Source: Pantoea latae | GTDB taxonomy: Bacteria; Pseudomonadota; Gammaproteobacteria; Enterobacterales; Enterobacteriaceae | NCBI RefSeq assembly: GCF_002077695.1 | Contig: NZ_MWUE01000022.1 | Span: forward strand, 186,001 to 250,000 | Reading direction: 5' to 3' | Length of the DNA stretch: 64,000 nt | Shown here: positions 47,323-56,600 of the stretch, one piece after another | Numbering within the stretch: the first letter of the stretch is position 1 | Layout: each line of letters begins with the position of its first letter | Translations under genes and position numbers: made by a program | The notes under the pieces: generated by a model | What the model was told of the DNA's origin: nothing | The model's database searches: none | Seen by the model: only the letters and a program-made list of their open reading frames with translations

Positions 47323-48333
47323 TTACTGCATCGCTAACACGACCTTACAGCAGGTTCGGGGGTCTTTTTCGAACAGCGTCATGGCGCGTTCGATTTCGCC
47401 AAGCGAAAAGTAGTGCGTAACCAGTTTTTCCGGCTGGATCAGTCCCGCTTCCATCCATGCAATCACCTGCGGGAAGCGATGGCTGTTAAGACGAGAGGTG
47501 AACAGCGACAGCTCTTTGCTGGTCAGGCTTTGTTGCGTGATGCTGCACGGCTCGCCGGAAAAGCCGAGCAGACCGATGCGCGCGGCGGGCGAGGCGAGCG
47601 CCGCCGCCTCCGCCAGAATCGAAGGATGGCAGGCGGCGTCGATAATCAGCGTTGGCTGCAATCCTTCCAGCTGCCCCGCCAGCGGCACCTCGGCGTTGTT
47701 GAAGACGCGGTCCGCGCCGTTGGCCTGCGCCAGTTCGAGGCGCTCCGGCAGACGATCCACCACCAGCACCTGCGCCACCTTATAGACGCCTTTCAGCACC
47801 TGGATCGCCGTCAGGCCCATCGGACCGGCGCCGTAGATCAGCGCCACATCCTGCGGCTGCGGCTGGAGGAAGGCGGTGATGTTAGCGGCGATGGTGAACG
47901 GCTCCACCATGCTGGCGAGCTTGTCGGGAATGGTCTCGGGCAGCCGGTAGGCGTTGCCGGCCGGCGCGACCGCGTACTCGCTAAAGCCGCCGTCGCGGTG
48001 TACGCCGATAACGCTCAGCTGGGTGCAGACATTGGGACGGCCCACCGAGCAGGGATAGCAGTGGCCACAGCTGGCCACCGGATCGACCGCCACCCGTTCG
48101 CCGATGCGACCAGCGTCGACGCCGTCGCCCACCGCGTCAATCACGCCGAAAAATTCATGGCCGATCACGCGCGGATATTTCGCGAAGGGGTTGTGGCCGT
48201 GCCAGATATGCACGTCGGATCCGCAGATGCTGGCGTATTTCACCTTTACGCGCACCTCGCCCGCTGCGGGCGTCGGCAGAGGACGTTCCGCCAGCACCAG
48301 TTCGCCGGGTTGTTCAATCACAACACTTTTCAT
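47323..48333 (-). CDS. rspB: Zinc-dependent alcohol dehydrogenase RspB
   Basis: 336-residue medium-chain zinc dehydrogenase. Catalytic zinc ligands appear in ASICGSDVHIWHG and GHEFFG; the structural zinc lobe is CGHCYPCSVGRPNVC; the nucleotide fold is IYGAGPMGLTAIQ. E. coli RspB (339 residues) aligns from MKS. I chose the second of two tandem ATGs (48333) since TAAGGAG lies 6 bases before it; the frame is open 50 codons further into rspA and that part is rejected. It follows rspA by 10 bases and is surely co-transcribed. Substrate unproved; L-gulonate-type acids are reported for relatives. Confidence 0.95.
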   Translation of the reverse strand: MKSVVIEQPGELVLAERPLPTPAAGEVRVKVKYASICGSDVHIWHGHNPFAKYPRVIGHEFFGVIDAVGDGVDAGRIGERVAVDPVASCGHCYPCSVGRPNVCTQLSVIGVHRDGGFSEYAVAPAGNAYRLPETIPDKLASMVEPFTIAANITAFLQPQPQDVALIYGAGPMGLTAIQVLKGVYKVAQVLVVDRLPERLELAQANGADRVFNNAEVPLAGQLEGLQPTLIIDAACHPSILAEAAALASPAARIGLLGFSGEPCSITQQSLTSKELSLFTSRLNSHRFPQVIAWMEAGLIQPEKLVTHYFSLGEIERAMTLFEKDPRTCCKVVLAMQ

Positions 48334-48343
48334 CATGCGCTCC

Positions 48344-49558
48344 TTACCAGTTCCACAGCGTGCCGTCTTCCAGACGGGCCACCGGCAAATAGGCGGGTTC
48401 GTAGGGATATTTCGCCGCCAGCTTCTCGTTAAACTCGATACCCAGGCCCGGCTTGTCACCCGGATGCATATAGCCATCTTCAAAGGTCCAGCTGGCGTTG
48501 AACAGCTCCATCATCTGCTCGGAGAAGCCCATATACTCCTGCACGCCAAAGTTCGGCACCCAGAGGTCGAAGTGCAGCGCCGCGGCCATGCAGACCGGCG
48601 ACAGATCGGACGGGCCGTGCGAGCCGGTGCGCACCTGATAGAGCGAGGCGAAATCGGCGATGCGGCGCATGCCGGTAATGCCGCCAGCGTGGGTGATGGT
48701 GGTGCGAATATAGTCGATCAGCTGCTCTTCAATCAGCTGCTTGCAGTCCCAGATGCTGTTGAACACCTCGCCGACGGCAATCGGCGTCACGGTATGCTGG
48801 CGGATCAGGCGGAAGCATTCCTGGTTCTCGGCAGGCGTTGGATCCTCCATCCAGAACAGGCGGTAATCTTCGACGCTCTTGCCGAAGCGCGCGGCTTCGA
48901 TCGGCGTCAGGCGGTGATGCATATCGTGCAGCAGATGTTCGTCGAAGCCGAATTTGTCGCGGATGGCGGCAAACAGCTTTGGCGTAAAGTCGAGATACTT
49001 CTCGGTGGACCAGAGCTGCTCTTCCGGCCAGTCGCCTTTGGTAGCAGGCTCATAGGCCAGGCCTTTTCCTTTTGCCATGCCGTAGGTGGTTTTCATGCCC
49101 GGCACGCCGCACTGGGCGCGGATCGCCTTGAAGCCCATCTCTTTGTGCTTCGCGTAGTCGTCCATCACCTCATCGATGGTGTGGCCGGTGGTGTGACAGT
49201 AAACCATCACGCCGGTGCGCGAAGCGCCGCCCAGCAGCTGATAGAGCGGCATATTGGCCGCTTTGCCTTTGATATCCCACAGCGCCATATCGACCGCAGA
49301 GATCGCCGACATGGTAACCGGCCCGCGACGCCAGTAGGCGCCTTTATAGAAGTACTGCCAGATATCTTCGATCTGATGCGCGTTGCGGCCGATCAGCTGC
49401 GGACAAACGTGATCTTTCAGGTAGGAGGCGACCGGCAGCTCCCGGCCGTTGAGCGTGGCGTCGCCGATGCCGGTGATGCCGTCATCAGTCGTGATCTTCA
49501 GCGTAACGAAGTTTCTGCCTGCGCAGGTGACAAAGACTTCAGCGTTAACAATTTTCAT
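48344..49558 (-). CDS. rspA: RspA, enolase-superfamily mannonate dehydratase (ManD) type
   Basis: 404 residues, the same length as E. coli RspA. Enolase-superfamily protein of the ManD subgroup, dehydrating D-mannonate or related acids to 2-keto-3-deoxy acids (activity is low in some members). Metal ligands are visible in LLHDMHH (Asp), [10 protein letters not shown] (Glu) and AVGEVFNS (Glu); the ManD loop [14 protein letters not shown] and KTTYGMAKG are present. The name comes from an early link to homoserine-lactone starvation signalling in E. coli. It is first in the rsp operon and is preceded by a CRP box. Confidence 0.96.
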   Translation of the reverse strand: MKIVNAEVFVTCAGRNFVTLKITTDDGITGIGDATLNGRELPVASYLKDHVCPQLIGRNAHQIEDIWQYFYKGAYWRRGPVTMSAISAVDMALWDIKGKAANMPLYQLLGGASRTGVMVYCHTTGHTIDEVMDDYAKHKEMGFKAIRAQCGVPGMKTTYGMAKGKGLAYEPATKGDWPEEQLWSTEKYLDFTPKLFAAIRDKFGFDEHLLHDMHHRLTPIEAARFGKSVEDYRLFWMEDPTPAENQECFRLIRQHTVTPIAVGEVFNSIWDCKQLIEEQLIDYIRTTITHAGGITGMRRIADFASLYQVRTGSHGPSDLSPVCMAAALHFDLWVPNFGVQEYMGFSEQMMELFNASWTFEDGYMHPGDKPGLGIEFNEKLAAKYPYEPAYLPVARLEDGTLWNW

Positions 49559-49604
49559 CTCTCGTGGCCTTCATTCAGCAATCAATGCTGAAAAAGTACG
49601 CGCA

Positions 49605-49653
49605 TTTATACTACCATACAAGCTAGCGTTACAGAGTTGTGAAGGCAATCACA
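49605..49653 (-). promoter_or_regulatory. rspA promoter: CRP box and AT-rich -10
   Basis: TGTGA-AGGCAA-TCACA (49638-49653) is a perfect CRP consensus. On the minus strand TAGTATAAAT (49613-49604) offers a -10, placing the CRP centre roughly 42-48 bases before the start. The catabolic operon should be glucose-repressed. A RspR operator probably overlaps, but I cannot define it. Confidence 0.8.
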
Positions 49654-49723
49654 GAGAGAGTTATGCGCTCTGCCAGCCGTCAGAAATCGAGGCCAATCTG
49701 CTTTTACAGGCTGCATAAACGTT

Positions 49724-49748
49724 AAAACGCGGGCCAGGCTGCCCGCGT
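49724..49748 (-). terminator. Terminator of yegS
   Basis: ACGCGGGC and GCCCGCGT form an 8-bp stem with a six-base loop, followed on the minus strand by TTTAACGTTT. A second small hairpin (CAGCC/GGCTG, 49762-49776) lies between it and the stop. Confidence 0.75.
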
Positions 49749-49778
49749 AAGCGTTATCTTACAGCCTGAAAGGCTGCC

Positions 49779-50678
49779 TCATGCCAGCAACGCACACTGG
49801 GGTGGCAGGCGGCAGCTCAGCGCGCCGGGCATCACTTCGATGTCGAATTCGCGGCCGGAGAGCGGCTCGCCGTCCAGATTAAAGGTCATCTCATTCGGCG
49901 AGACGATGCGCAGCGAGGTCAGCTTAGCGGTGACGATATTGGGGTTCTCATCGTTGCTGGTCAGGGAGTGCAGCAGGGTCGGCAGCAGCTCCTGCGCGGT
50001 GACGATGCTCAGATCGAGCTGGCCGTCATTGATCAGCGCCGACGGACACAGGCGCTGGCCGCCGCCTGCCTGACGGCCGTTGCCGACGCCGATCGCCAGC
50101 GCGTCGCCCTGCCACTGAAAGCCGGGGCCGGAAATCTCGCAGCTGTCGGGCTTTAGCGTGTCCATGCGCATCAGGCCGTGAATAAAATAGGAGACGCCGC
50201 CCAGCGCGGACTTCAGCTTCTCCGGCGTTTCGGTAGTGATACGCGTGCCGAAGCCGCCGGTCGCCATATTAATGAAATAGCGATCCTGATTAACCCGCGC
50301 CAGATCGATAACATGCGCCTTGCCCTGCACCGCGAGACGCAGCGCGGGCTCCATCTCGGCGGGAATGCCGACGCTGGTGGCGAAATCGTTGGCGGTGCCG
50401 AGCGGCAGAATGCCCAGCACCGGCCGCTGTTCCGCCGCGACAGCGGCCAGCGCGGTGGCTATCTCGTTAATGGTGCCGTCGCCGCCGCCGGCGACCACGG
50501 TCTCGGCGCCCAGCCGGATCGCCTCTTCAAGGTAGCGTTCGCCGTCGCCTTTCTCCCAGGTGACGCGCACGGCGATATCGAACCCTTCGTCGCGCAGCGT
50601 GGCGATCGCCGCGCGCAAATCCTCGTTGCCTGCCCCTTTGCCATTCAGAATGAGTAGAGTAAGCGGTTGTTTTACCAT
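49779..50678 (-). CDS. yegS: Lipid kinase YegS
   Basis: 298-residue diacylglycerol-kinase-like lipid kinase. E. coli YegS phosphorylates phosphatidylglycerol in vitro. The nucleotide-binding signature [14 protein letters not shown] lies near 60-73 and [14 protein letters not shown] near 89-102; the C-terminal beta domain contains [10 protein letters not shown] start at 50678 because AAGGA lies 7 bases upstream and the E. coli protein (299 residues) begins there; an eight-codon extension is unsupported. cyaR lies 77 bases upstream on the same strand. Confidence 0.95.
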   Translation of the reverse strand: MVKQPLTLLILNGKGAGNEDLRAAIATLRDEGFDIAVRVTWEKGDGERYLEEAIRLGAETVVAGGGDGTINEIATALAAVAAEQRPVLGILPLGTANDFATSVGIPAEMEPALRLAVQGKAHVIDLARVNQDRYFINMATGGFGTRITTETPEKLKSALGGVSYFIHGLMRMDTLKPDSCEISGPGFQWQGDALAIGVGNGRQAGGGQRLCPSALINDGQLDLSIVTAQELLPTLLHSLTSNDENPNIVTAKLTSLRIVSPNEMTFNLDGEPLSGREFDIEVMPGALSCRLPPQCALLA

Positions 50679-50754
50679 TGTCCGTTCCTTGAAAACCCAC
50701 AAAGATTTCTGCTTATAGCATAGTCAGGCGGGAAAATTTACGGGAGAAAAGCGG

Positions 50755-50840
50755 AAAAAAGAAAACCCGCACGGGGGAGCCGGGCGGGTGAATGAGGTGG
50801 TTCCTGATACAACAGCTATTTATTGTTACTCGTTCGCAGC
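50755..50840 (-). ncRNA. cyaR: CyaR (RyeE) Hfq-dependent small RNA
   Basis: About 86 bases on the minus strand, like the 87-base E. coli CyaR, and in the same place beside trhP (yegQ). The sequence starts GCTG, contains the conserved seed region AGCTGTTGTATCAGGAACC followed by ACCTC, and ends in a hairpin ACCCGC/GCGGGT with a T-rich tail (TTTTC then six T). A -10 TATAGT lies at 50853-50848. Upstream, TTAGA-ACAGGA-TCACA (50890-50875) matches CRP at eight of ten positions and is centred about 42 bases from the start, as expected for a CRP-activated cyaR. In E. coli CyaR represses ompX, luxS, nadE and yqaE. Confidence 0.9.
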
Positions 50841-50906
50841 AGGCGCGACTATAAAGGAGCGCGCCGCAGCGGTCTGTGATCCTGTTCTAACTTCACTGGT
50901 TTAATT

Positions 50907-52262
50907 TCAGGACGTGAGTAATTTGTTATGGGGATCGCGCGTGCTGCTGCCGTCGGTGAAGTTGCGCAGCAGCAGGGCGAACCCCAGCTCGACGTCCGCA
51001 GGCACCGGCATCCAGACGCGATGACCGTCGCCAGGCGCTACCTCAATCGCCGCGCCGCGCGCGTCCTGCAGTGCCTCCAGCGTGCAGTTAAGGTTGCCGT
51101 TCGGCGTCATAATCTCCAGGCTGTCGCCGCGCAGAAACTTATTCTTCACCGCCACCTCCGCCCAGTCGCCGCGCCGCTCGCCGGTAAATTCGCCGACAAA
51201 CTGCTGACGTTCTGAAATCGAATAGCCCTGCGCGTAGTTCTGATAGCTGTCGTGGGTGTGACGGCGTAAAAAGCCTTCGGTATAGCCGCGATGCGCCAGC
51301 CCTTCCAGCGTGACGAGCAGCTCAGGATCGAAGGGTTTTCCAGCGGCGGCGTCGTCAATGGCGCGGCGGTAGACCTGCGCCGTGCGCGCGCAGTAGTAGA
51401 AGGATTTGGTGCGGCCTTCGATCTTCAGCGAATGGACGCCCATCTTGCTCAGGCGTTCGACGTGCGCCACCGCGCGCAGATCCTTCGAGTTCATGATGTA
51501 GGTGCCGTGCTCATCTTCAAATGCGCTCATCACCTCGCCCGGCTTCATCTTCTCTTCCAGCAGAAAAACCTTGTCGGTGGGCTGGCCCAGTCCCAGCGTC
51601 GGCGTTACCTGCTGCACCTCGACGATATTGCCCACCTCGTCCTGCTTGCCTTCCTCGACCTTATATTCCCAGCGGCAGGCGTTGGTGCAGGTACCCTGAT
51701 TGGGGTCGCGCTTGTTCATATAGCCGGAAAGCAGGCAGCGGCCGGAGTAGGCCATGCAGAGCGCGCCGTGCACGAAGATTTCAATTTCCATCTCCGGCAC
51801 CTGCTGGCGGATCTCGGCGATCTCTTCCAGCGACAGCTCGCGCGACAGGATCACGCGCGTTAGCCCCATCTGCTGCCAGAACTTCACCGTCGCCCAGTTG
51901 ACCGCATTGGCCTGCACGGACAGGTGGATCGGCATCTGCGGAAAGGCGTCGCGCACCAGCATGATCAGGCCGGGATCGGACATGATCAGTGCGTCCGGCT
52001 GCATCTCCACCACCGGCGTCAGGTCGCGAATAAAGGTTTTCAGCTTGGCGTTATGCGGCGCGATATTGACCACCACGTAGAACTTCTTGCCCAGCGCGTG
52101 CGCTTCATTGATGCCTTTGGCAAGGTTGTCGTGGGTAAATTCGTTGTTGCGCACGCGCAGGCTGTAGCGCGGCTGGCCGGCATAGACCGCGTCCGCGCCG
52201 TAGGCGAAGGCGTAGCGCATATTCTTCAGCGTTCCCGCAGGAGAAAGCAGTTCGGGTTTCAT
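50907..52262 (-). CDS. trhP: tRNA U34 hydroxylation protein TrhP (YegQ)
   Basis: Peptidase-U32-family protein required for prephenate-dependent 5-hydroxyuridine formation at the tRNA wobble position. The 451-residue protein begins MKPELLSPAGTLKNMRYAFA. The Cys-rich presumed Fe-S motif spans about residues 168-195: CMAYSGRCLLSGYMNK, then DPNQGTCTNACRW. The U32 signature VEIFVHGALCMA-like stretch (EIEIFVHGALCMA) precedes it. E. coli YegQ (453 residues) is collinear. cyaR follows on the same strand and supplies a terminator. Confidence 0.95.
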   Translation of the reverse strand: MKPELLSPAGTLKNMRYAFAYGADAVYAGQPRYSLRVRNNEFTHDNLAKGINEAHALGKKFYVVVNIAPHNAKLKTFIRDLTPVVEMQPDALIMSDPGLIMLVRDAFPQMPIHLSVQANAVNWATVKFWQQMGLTRVILSRELSLEEIAEIRQQVPEMEIEIFVHGALCMAYSGRCLLSGYMNKRDPNQGTCTNACRWEYKVEEGKQDEVGNIVEVQQVTPTLGLGQPTDKVFLLEEKMKPGEVMSAFEDEHGTYIMNSKDLRAVAHVERLSKMGVHSLKIEGRTKSFYYCARTAQVYRRAIDDAAAGKPFDPELLVTLEGLAHRGYTEGFLRRHTHDSYQNYAQGYSISERQQFVGEFTGERRGDWAEVAVKNKFLRGDSLEIMTPNGNLNCTLEALQDARGAAIEVAPGDGHRVWMPVPADVELGFALLLRNFTDGSSTRDPHNKLLTS

Positions 52263-52382
52263 GATCTTCTCACTGATGTCAGGTCAGCATGCCGCCTGGT
52301 GCGGCATGTGCAGTGGCCGTCAATGAGACGGCCCGGCAAAAGGTGCGGAATTGTAGGCGGCGGCGAGGCGAAGTCAATTGAT

Positions 52383-53090
52383 CTAGATCAACTGGCACAG
52401 ATCCGCTTCCCAGCGGTAGCCCATGCCGTAGACGGCACGGATAAACGGCTGGTCGGCGTCGAGATTTTCCAGCTTGCGGCGCAGATTTTTAATATGGCTG
52501 TCGATGGTGCGGTCGGTGACGACGCGGTAGTCGTCGTACAGATGGTTGAGCAGCTGCTCGCGCGAAAAGACTTTTCCCGGCTCCAGCGCCAGGGTTTTCA
52601 GCAGCCGGAACTCGGCGGGCGTCAGCTCCAGCGGCTGGTCGCGCCAGCTCGCCTGGAAGCGGCCTTCGTCGACCTTGAGCAGCGATGCCTTGCCGGGCTC
52701 TTCCGGCGCGCGCTTCACGCGGCGCAGAATCGTTTTTACCCGCGCCACCACTTCGCGCGGGCTAAAGGGCTTACAGATATAGTCGTCCGCGCCGATCTCC
52801 AGCCCAAGCAGACGATCGATCTCCTCGGTGCGCGCCGTCACCATAATGATCGGCAGGTCAGAGAAGCGGCGAATTTCGCGGCACAGCGTCAGGCCGTCGC
52901 TGCCGGGCAGCATCAGATCCAGCAGCATCAGATCGGGCGGCGTCTGCTGGACGAAAGGCAGCACCTCGTTGCCGTGGGCGATATGGTGGGTTCGGTAGTT
53001 AGAGGCTTCCAGATAGTCGATCATCAGCTGCGCCAGCTTCGGCTCATCTTCCACTACCAGAATCAGCGGGTCGGTTTTTTCGGGGATCAT
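52383..53090 (-). CDS. baeR: Response regulator BaeR
   Basis: 235-residue OmpR/PhoB-type regulator of the envelope-stress response to indole, flavonoids and metals; activates mdtABCD and others. The receiver domain has Glu14/Asp15, phospho-acceptor Asp58 ([10 protein letters not shown]) and the conserved Lys in YICKPFSP; the winged-helix effector contains [12 protein letters not shown] and [20 protein letters not shown]. coli BaeR (240 residues) aligns well. It lies six bases after baeS and is the last gene of the operon. Confidence 0.97.
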   Translation of the reverse strand: MIPEKTDPLILVVEDEPKLAQLMIDYLEASNYRTHHIAHGNEVLPFVQQTPPDLMLLDLMLPGSDGLTLCREIRRFSDLPIIMVTARTEEIDRLLGLEIGADDYICKPFSPREVVARVKTILRRVKRAPEEPGKASLLKVDEGRFQASWRDQPLELTPAEFRLLKTLALEPGKVFSREQLLNHLYDDYRVVTDRTIDSHIKNLRRKLENLDADQPFIRAVYGMGYRWEADLCQLI

Positions 53091-53096
53091 CGTCAG

Positions 53097-54485
53097 TCAC
53101 GGCTGGGGAACATAGCGCAATTGTAGCGCGATTTTCAGTCCACCTAAATCAGAGTGCTCCGCAGCGATATGGCCGCCGTGCGCGTCGACGATGTTTTTGC
53201 AGATCGCCAGCCCCAGCCCCGAACCGCCGCTGGCGCGATTGCGCGACCCTTCGGTGCGGAAAAAGCGCTCGAAAATCTGCGCCTGCTGCTGCGCGTCCAC
53301 GCCCGGCGCGCTGTCGGCCACGCTCAGCTGCCAGTACGGCGCCTCATACCAGAGCCGCACCTCGACCTGACCCGGCGCGTCGGTGTAGCGCAGGCTGTTT
53401 TCCAGCAGGTTGGTGAACAGCTGCATCAGGCGGCCGGGATCGCCGAAGAAGGGCGCTTCGTCCGGCAGCTGCAGCGTGAGCGTCAGCCCGTGGCTGCGAT
53501 AGCGTTCGTTAAAGCTGCCGGCAGTGACTTCCAGCAGCTGCACCAGATCGGTGGCCTGTTTGCGGTAGGCGAGGGCGCCTTCGTCGGAGAGCGAGAGCTG
53601 ATGCAGATCGTCCACCAGCTTGCTCAGCACGCCTACTTCGCTCTGCAGCGAGCCGATCGCCTCCGGCGTCAGCTTGCGCACGCCATCCTGCATCGCCTCC
53701 AGCTCGCCGCGCATAATCGCCAGCGGGGTGCGCAGCTCGTGGGAGATGTCGGCCATAAAGGCGCGCCGCATGCTTTCGTTCTTCTCCAGCGAACTGGCGA
53801 GGCGGTTAAAGTCCTGCGCCAGCTGGCCCAGCTCGTCATAGCTGCCGACCTCGACGCGGGTGGCGAAGTTCCCCGCCGCCAGATGGTGCGTGCCCGCCAC
53901 CAGCCGCTTGACCGGCGCCAGCAGGCCGCGCGACATCAGCCAGGTGACCAGCGCCGCCAGCAGCGTCGACAGGCCGACAATCAGCCAGCTGGTGCGCTTC
54001 TGCTGGTGATCGAAATTGATATCGGTGCTGCGCGTCAGCCGCTCCGGCGGCGACCCCACCACCCAGCCGACGATTTTGCCGTTGCTGGTGGTGATATTGC
54101 GCCGCGAGCCTTCCGGCGGCACTGGCGCGCGCGGCCCCACCAGCACTTTGTACTGCTGGTCGATAATCCAGAACTGGGTACGCCAGCCGTGCGGCGGCAG
54201 CTGATTATTGCTGTCGGGATTCTGCTCCAGCGAGCGCAGCATGGTGAACACCAGCCGATCGTTATGGCGCAGAAAATCCCAGTTGCCGTGCTGTTCATAC
54301 TGATCGGCCAGCGCGTCGCCAAGCATGGCGAGCCGCTGCTCGTTGCCGCGCTTGATATAGTCGACGAAGCCGTGCTCGAAGCTGAGACGCACGCCCCAGT
54401 GCATGGTGATCAGCACCAGCATGCAGGTGGAAAAAATGGCTAAAAAGAGTTTGGCGCTGATGCCCAGGCGCAACGGGGACTTCAT
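53097..54485 (-). CDS. baeS: Sensor histidine kinase BaeS
   Basis: 462-residue two-membrane-segment sensor kinase, partner of BaeR. Layout: membrane segment about 10-32, periplasmic domain to about 165, second segment about 166-186, HAMP, dimerisation domain with phospho-acceptor His in [19 protein letters not shown], and an ATPase domain with [13 protein letters not shown] (N box), ADSAPGVD and [14 protein letters not shown] (G boxes). I start at the ATG at 54485, which overlaps the mdtD stop (ATGA), giving nearly the E. coli length (467); the frame is open 115 codons further but that overlaps mdtD. Confidence 0.97.
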   Translation of the reverse strand: MKSPLRLGISAKLFLAIFSTCMLVLITMHWGVRLSFEHGFVDYIKRGNEQRLAMLGDALADQYEQHGNWDFLRHNDRLVFTMLRSLEQNPDSNNQLPPHGWRTQFWIIDQQYKVLVGPRAPVPPEGSRRNITTSNGKIVGWVVGSPPERLTRSTDINFDHQQKRTSWLIVGLSTLLAALVTWLMSRGLLAPVKRLVAGTHHLAAGNFATRVEVGSYDELGQLAQDFNRLASSLEKNESMRRAFMADISHELRTPLAIMRGELEAMQDGVRKLTPEAIGSLQSEVGVLSKLVDDLHQLSLSDEGALAYRKQATDLVQLLEVTAGSFNERYRSHGLTLTLQLPDEAPFFGDPGRLMQLFTNLLENSLRYTDAPGQVEVRLWYEAPYWQLSVADSAPGVDAQQQAQIFERFFRTEGSRNRASGGSGLGLAICKNIVDAHGGHIAAEHSDLGGLKIALQLRYVPQP

Positions 54486-55888
54486 GATTTTCTCCGGCGT
54501 CGCAGATCGACGTTTTGACTGATTTCCTTCGGCACACGCCAGAACACCAGCGCGGGCAGCGCGATAATCAGCGCCATGCAGGCGTAGGCGATAACGAACA
54601 TACTGTGGGTGTTGTCGCTGCTGCCGAGCGCGTCCTGGCCGAACGCGCCGAGCAGCAGGCCGGCGATCGTGACGCCGATGCTCATTGACAGCTGCATAAT
54701 CATCGACAGCAGGCTGTTGCCGCTGGAGGCGAGCGCGTCGGGCAGATCTTTCAGCGTCAGGGTGTTCATCGACGAGAAGCGCAGCGCGTTCACCATGCCC
54801 TGCATCAGCAGCACCAGCGGCAGCAGCCACAGCCAGCCGAGCAGCGCCACCAGCGGAAAGAGCAGCACCACCACGGCGAGCGCCAGCGTGGTGCCGACCA
54901 GCGCGTTACGGTAGCCGAACAGGTTGACGATGCGCACTACCACGCGCTTGATGCCCATATTGCCGAGCACCATCGGGATCATCATCAGCCCGGCGTGAAA
55001 CGGCGTGAAGCCCATACCGACCTGCAGAAAAATCGGCGTCATAAAGGGCAGCATGCCGCTGCCGATGCGGCCCAAAAAGCTGCCGAGCAGGCCGATAGAG
55101 TAGAGGCGGTTGTCGAATAGCTTCAGGCTGAACAGCGCGTTGTCGTTGTGGCGCGCGTGCAGCAAATAGAACAGCAGCGAAAAGACGCCGATCAGGATCA
55201 TCGCGCCCAGCAGCAGCGACGAGCCGCCGCTGCTGCGCTGACCGTCGAGCGCCAGGGTCAGCGTCGCCATGCCGGCGGCCAGCAGCAAGAAGCCGATAAA
55301 ATCGAAGCGTCGCGTCTGCATTGAGTAGTTGGGCATCAGCGTGAGGGTGGCGATGGCGCCGACGATGCCGACGGGAATGTTGATCAGGAAGATCCAGTGC
55401 CAGCTGGCGTACTCCACCAGCACGCCGCCCAGCGCCGGGCCGACCAGCGGGCCAATCTGTCCGGGCAGGGTGACGAAGGTCATCGCTGACATATACTGCT
55501 CGCGCGGCACGATTTTCATCACCGTCAGGCGCCCGACCGGCACCATCATCGCGCCGCCGATGCCCTGCACCACGCGCGCCATCACCAGCTGATCCAGCGT
55601 CGAGGAGAGGGCGCACAGCAGCGAACCGACGCTGAACAGCACGATGGCGCTAAAAAAGATATTGCGCACGCCGAAGCGGTCCGCCAGCCAGCCGCTGACC
55701 GGCAGGGTCACCGCCACCGTCAGCACGTAGGAGACGATCACCGAATGCATATGCAGCGGGCTGACGCCCAGGTCATGCGCCATCGCGGGGATGGCGGTGT
55801 TGACGATGGTGGTGTCCAGCGTCTGCATAAAGAAGCCGAAGGCGACAATCCACAGCTGCCAGCGAACCGTGGCGTTTTGGGCGTTCAT
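54482..55888 (-). CDS. mdtD: Putative multidrug MFS transporter MdtD
   Basis: 468-residue drug:H+ antiporter of the 14-segment DHA2 family. It begins [29 protein letters not shown], with motif C-type and D1 signatures, [12 protein letters not shown] (motif A) and [21 protein letters not shown]. coli MdtD (471 residues) is collinear; its efflux role is not firmly shown there. GGAG lies 7 bases before the ATG at 55888; a GTG two codons upstream is less likely. Normally it follows mdtC directly. Here vapBC lies between, with 14 bases between the vapC stop and this start. Confidence 0.96.
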   Translation of the reverse strand: MNAQNATVRWQLWIVAFGFFMQTLDTTIVNTAIPAMAHDLGVSPLHMHSVIVSYVLTVAVTLPVSGWLADRFGVRNIFFSAIVLFSVGSLLCALSSTLDQLVMARVVQGIGGAMMVPVGRLTVMKIVPREQYMSAMTFVTLPGQIGPLVGPALGGVLVEYASWHWIFLINIPVGIVGAIATLTLMPNYSMQTRRFDFIGFLLLAAGMATLTLALDGQRSSGGSSLLLGAMILIGVFSLLFYLLHARHNDNALFSLKLFDNRLYSIGLLGSFLGRIGSGMLPFMTPIFLQVGMGFTPFHAGLMMIPMVLGNMGIKRVVVRIVNLFGYRNALVGTTLALAVVVLLFPLVALLGWLWLLPLVLLMQGMVNALRFSSMNTLTLKDLPDALASSGNSLLSMIMQLSMSIGVTIAGLLLGAFGQDALGSSDNTHSMFVIAYACMALIIALPALVFWRVPKEISQNVDLRRRRKS

Positions 55889-55902
55889 CAACACTCTCCT
55901 GC

Positions 55903-56301
55903 TTAAAGCCAGTTTTCGCTGAGCAAACCTTCCACCCGATTGAATTCGCGCAGGTTATTTGACACCAGAGTCAGGCCCAGGCTGCGCGCATGCGCGGCGA
56001 TATGCAGATCGTTCGCCCCGACTGGCGTCCCTTTACGCTCAAGATCGGCGCGAATAGCGCCGTAGTGAAAAGCGGCCCTGGCGTCGTAGCTCAGCACGTC
56101 GAGACGAGACACGAAATCCTCAACGACGCGTAGATTGCGATCGGGGAACTGACTTTTCTCGGCACCGTAATAGAGTTCCGCCAGCGTAATGGAGGAGATC
56201 ACCATGCGCCCCAGTTGCGCGTTGAACTTGCTCAGCATCTCTATGGGCCGCCGCTTTATCACATAGATAACAATGTTGGTATCCAGCATATAACGATGCA
56301 T
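55903..56301 (-). CDS. vapC: VapC-type PIN-domain ribonuclease toxin
   Basis: 132-residue PIN-domain toxin of the VapC/MvpT type that cleaves initiator tRNA in enteric homologues. Acidic catalytic residues Asp7 (MLDTNI), Glu42 ([12 protein letters not shown]) and Asp98 ([13 protein letters not shown]) are present; the fourth site reads VSNNLREF. This is close to plasmid MvpT (many shared stretches such as [12 protein letters not shown]). The ATG at 56301 overlaps the vapB stop (TGATG), the usual coupled antitoxin-toxin order; a GTG one codon upstream is an alternative. It lies inside the mdt-bae operon. Confidence 0.93.
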   Translation of the reverse strand: MHRYMLDTNIVIYVIKRRPIEMLSKFNAQLGRMVISSITLAELYYGAEKSQFPDRNLRVVEDFVSRLDVLSYDARAAFHYGAIRADLERKGTPVGANDLHIAAHARSLGLTLVSNNLREFNRVEGLLSENWL

Positions 56302-56534
56302 CACAACGCTTCCCGTTCATCAGTTGGCGGCGTGGTTCGCTCCGACAGAAAGTCGTCGCTGACGCACTGTTCGCTCAGGAAAAAACTGTCCCAGGCATGC
56401 TCGACCGGCGCGATAATGCGTTCATTGCCCACCGCCCGGACGGTCACGTTTTTCACGTTTTCCGGAAAACGCACATCGGCGGGAATACGTACGTTTTGCG
56501 TGCGATTGCTGGTAAAAATAGTGCCTTGCGACAT
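56301..56534 (-). CDS. vapB: VapB-type antitoxin
   Basis: 77-residue antitoxin with an N-terminal SpoVT/AbrB DNA-binding domain (IFTSNRTQNVRIPADVRFPE, about 6-25, then VTVRAVGNERIIAP) and a C-terminal toxin-binding tail (AWDSFFLSEQCVSDDFLSER). It resembles plasmid MvpA. AGAGGA lies 6 bases before the ATG. It overlaps vapC by one base. VapB, alone and with VapC, normally represses its own promoter through a palindrome; one is present just upstream. Confidence 0.92.
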   Translation of the reverse strand: MSQGTIFTSNRTQNVRIPADVRFPENVKNVTVRAVGNERIIAPVEHAWDSFFLSEQCVSDDFLSERTTPPTDEREAL

Positions 56535-56570
56535 AAAACGTCCTCTTTAAATGGTGGTTAATTATTGCGC

Positions 56571-56600
56571 ATTATGCTCTATAGCAAAGGTATAGAGCAA
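56571..56600 (-). promoter_or_regulatory. vapBC promoter with palindromic operator
   Basis: TGCTCTATA (56575-56583) and TATAGAGCA (56591-56599) are perfect 9-bp arms around seven bases. On the minus strand a -35 TTGCTC (56600-56595), 18-bp spacer and -10 CATAAT (56576-56571) are overlaid by this palindrome, the classic layout of an autorepressed toxin-antitoxin promoter. It starts right after the mdtC stop codon. Confidence 0.75.

Noticed and set aside
48334-48483. 50-codon N-terminal extension of rspB into rspA
   Set aside because: TAAGGAG precedes the ATG at 48333, and the E. coli protein starts there.
50752-50789. Hairpin first read as only a trhP terminator
   Set aside because: It is the terminator of CyaR; promoter, seed and length show an independent sRNA gene.
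54486-54830. 115-codon N-terminal extension of baeS
   Set aside because: Overlaps mdtD in another frame; the ATGA overlap at 54485-54482 and the E. coli length fix the start.
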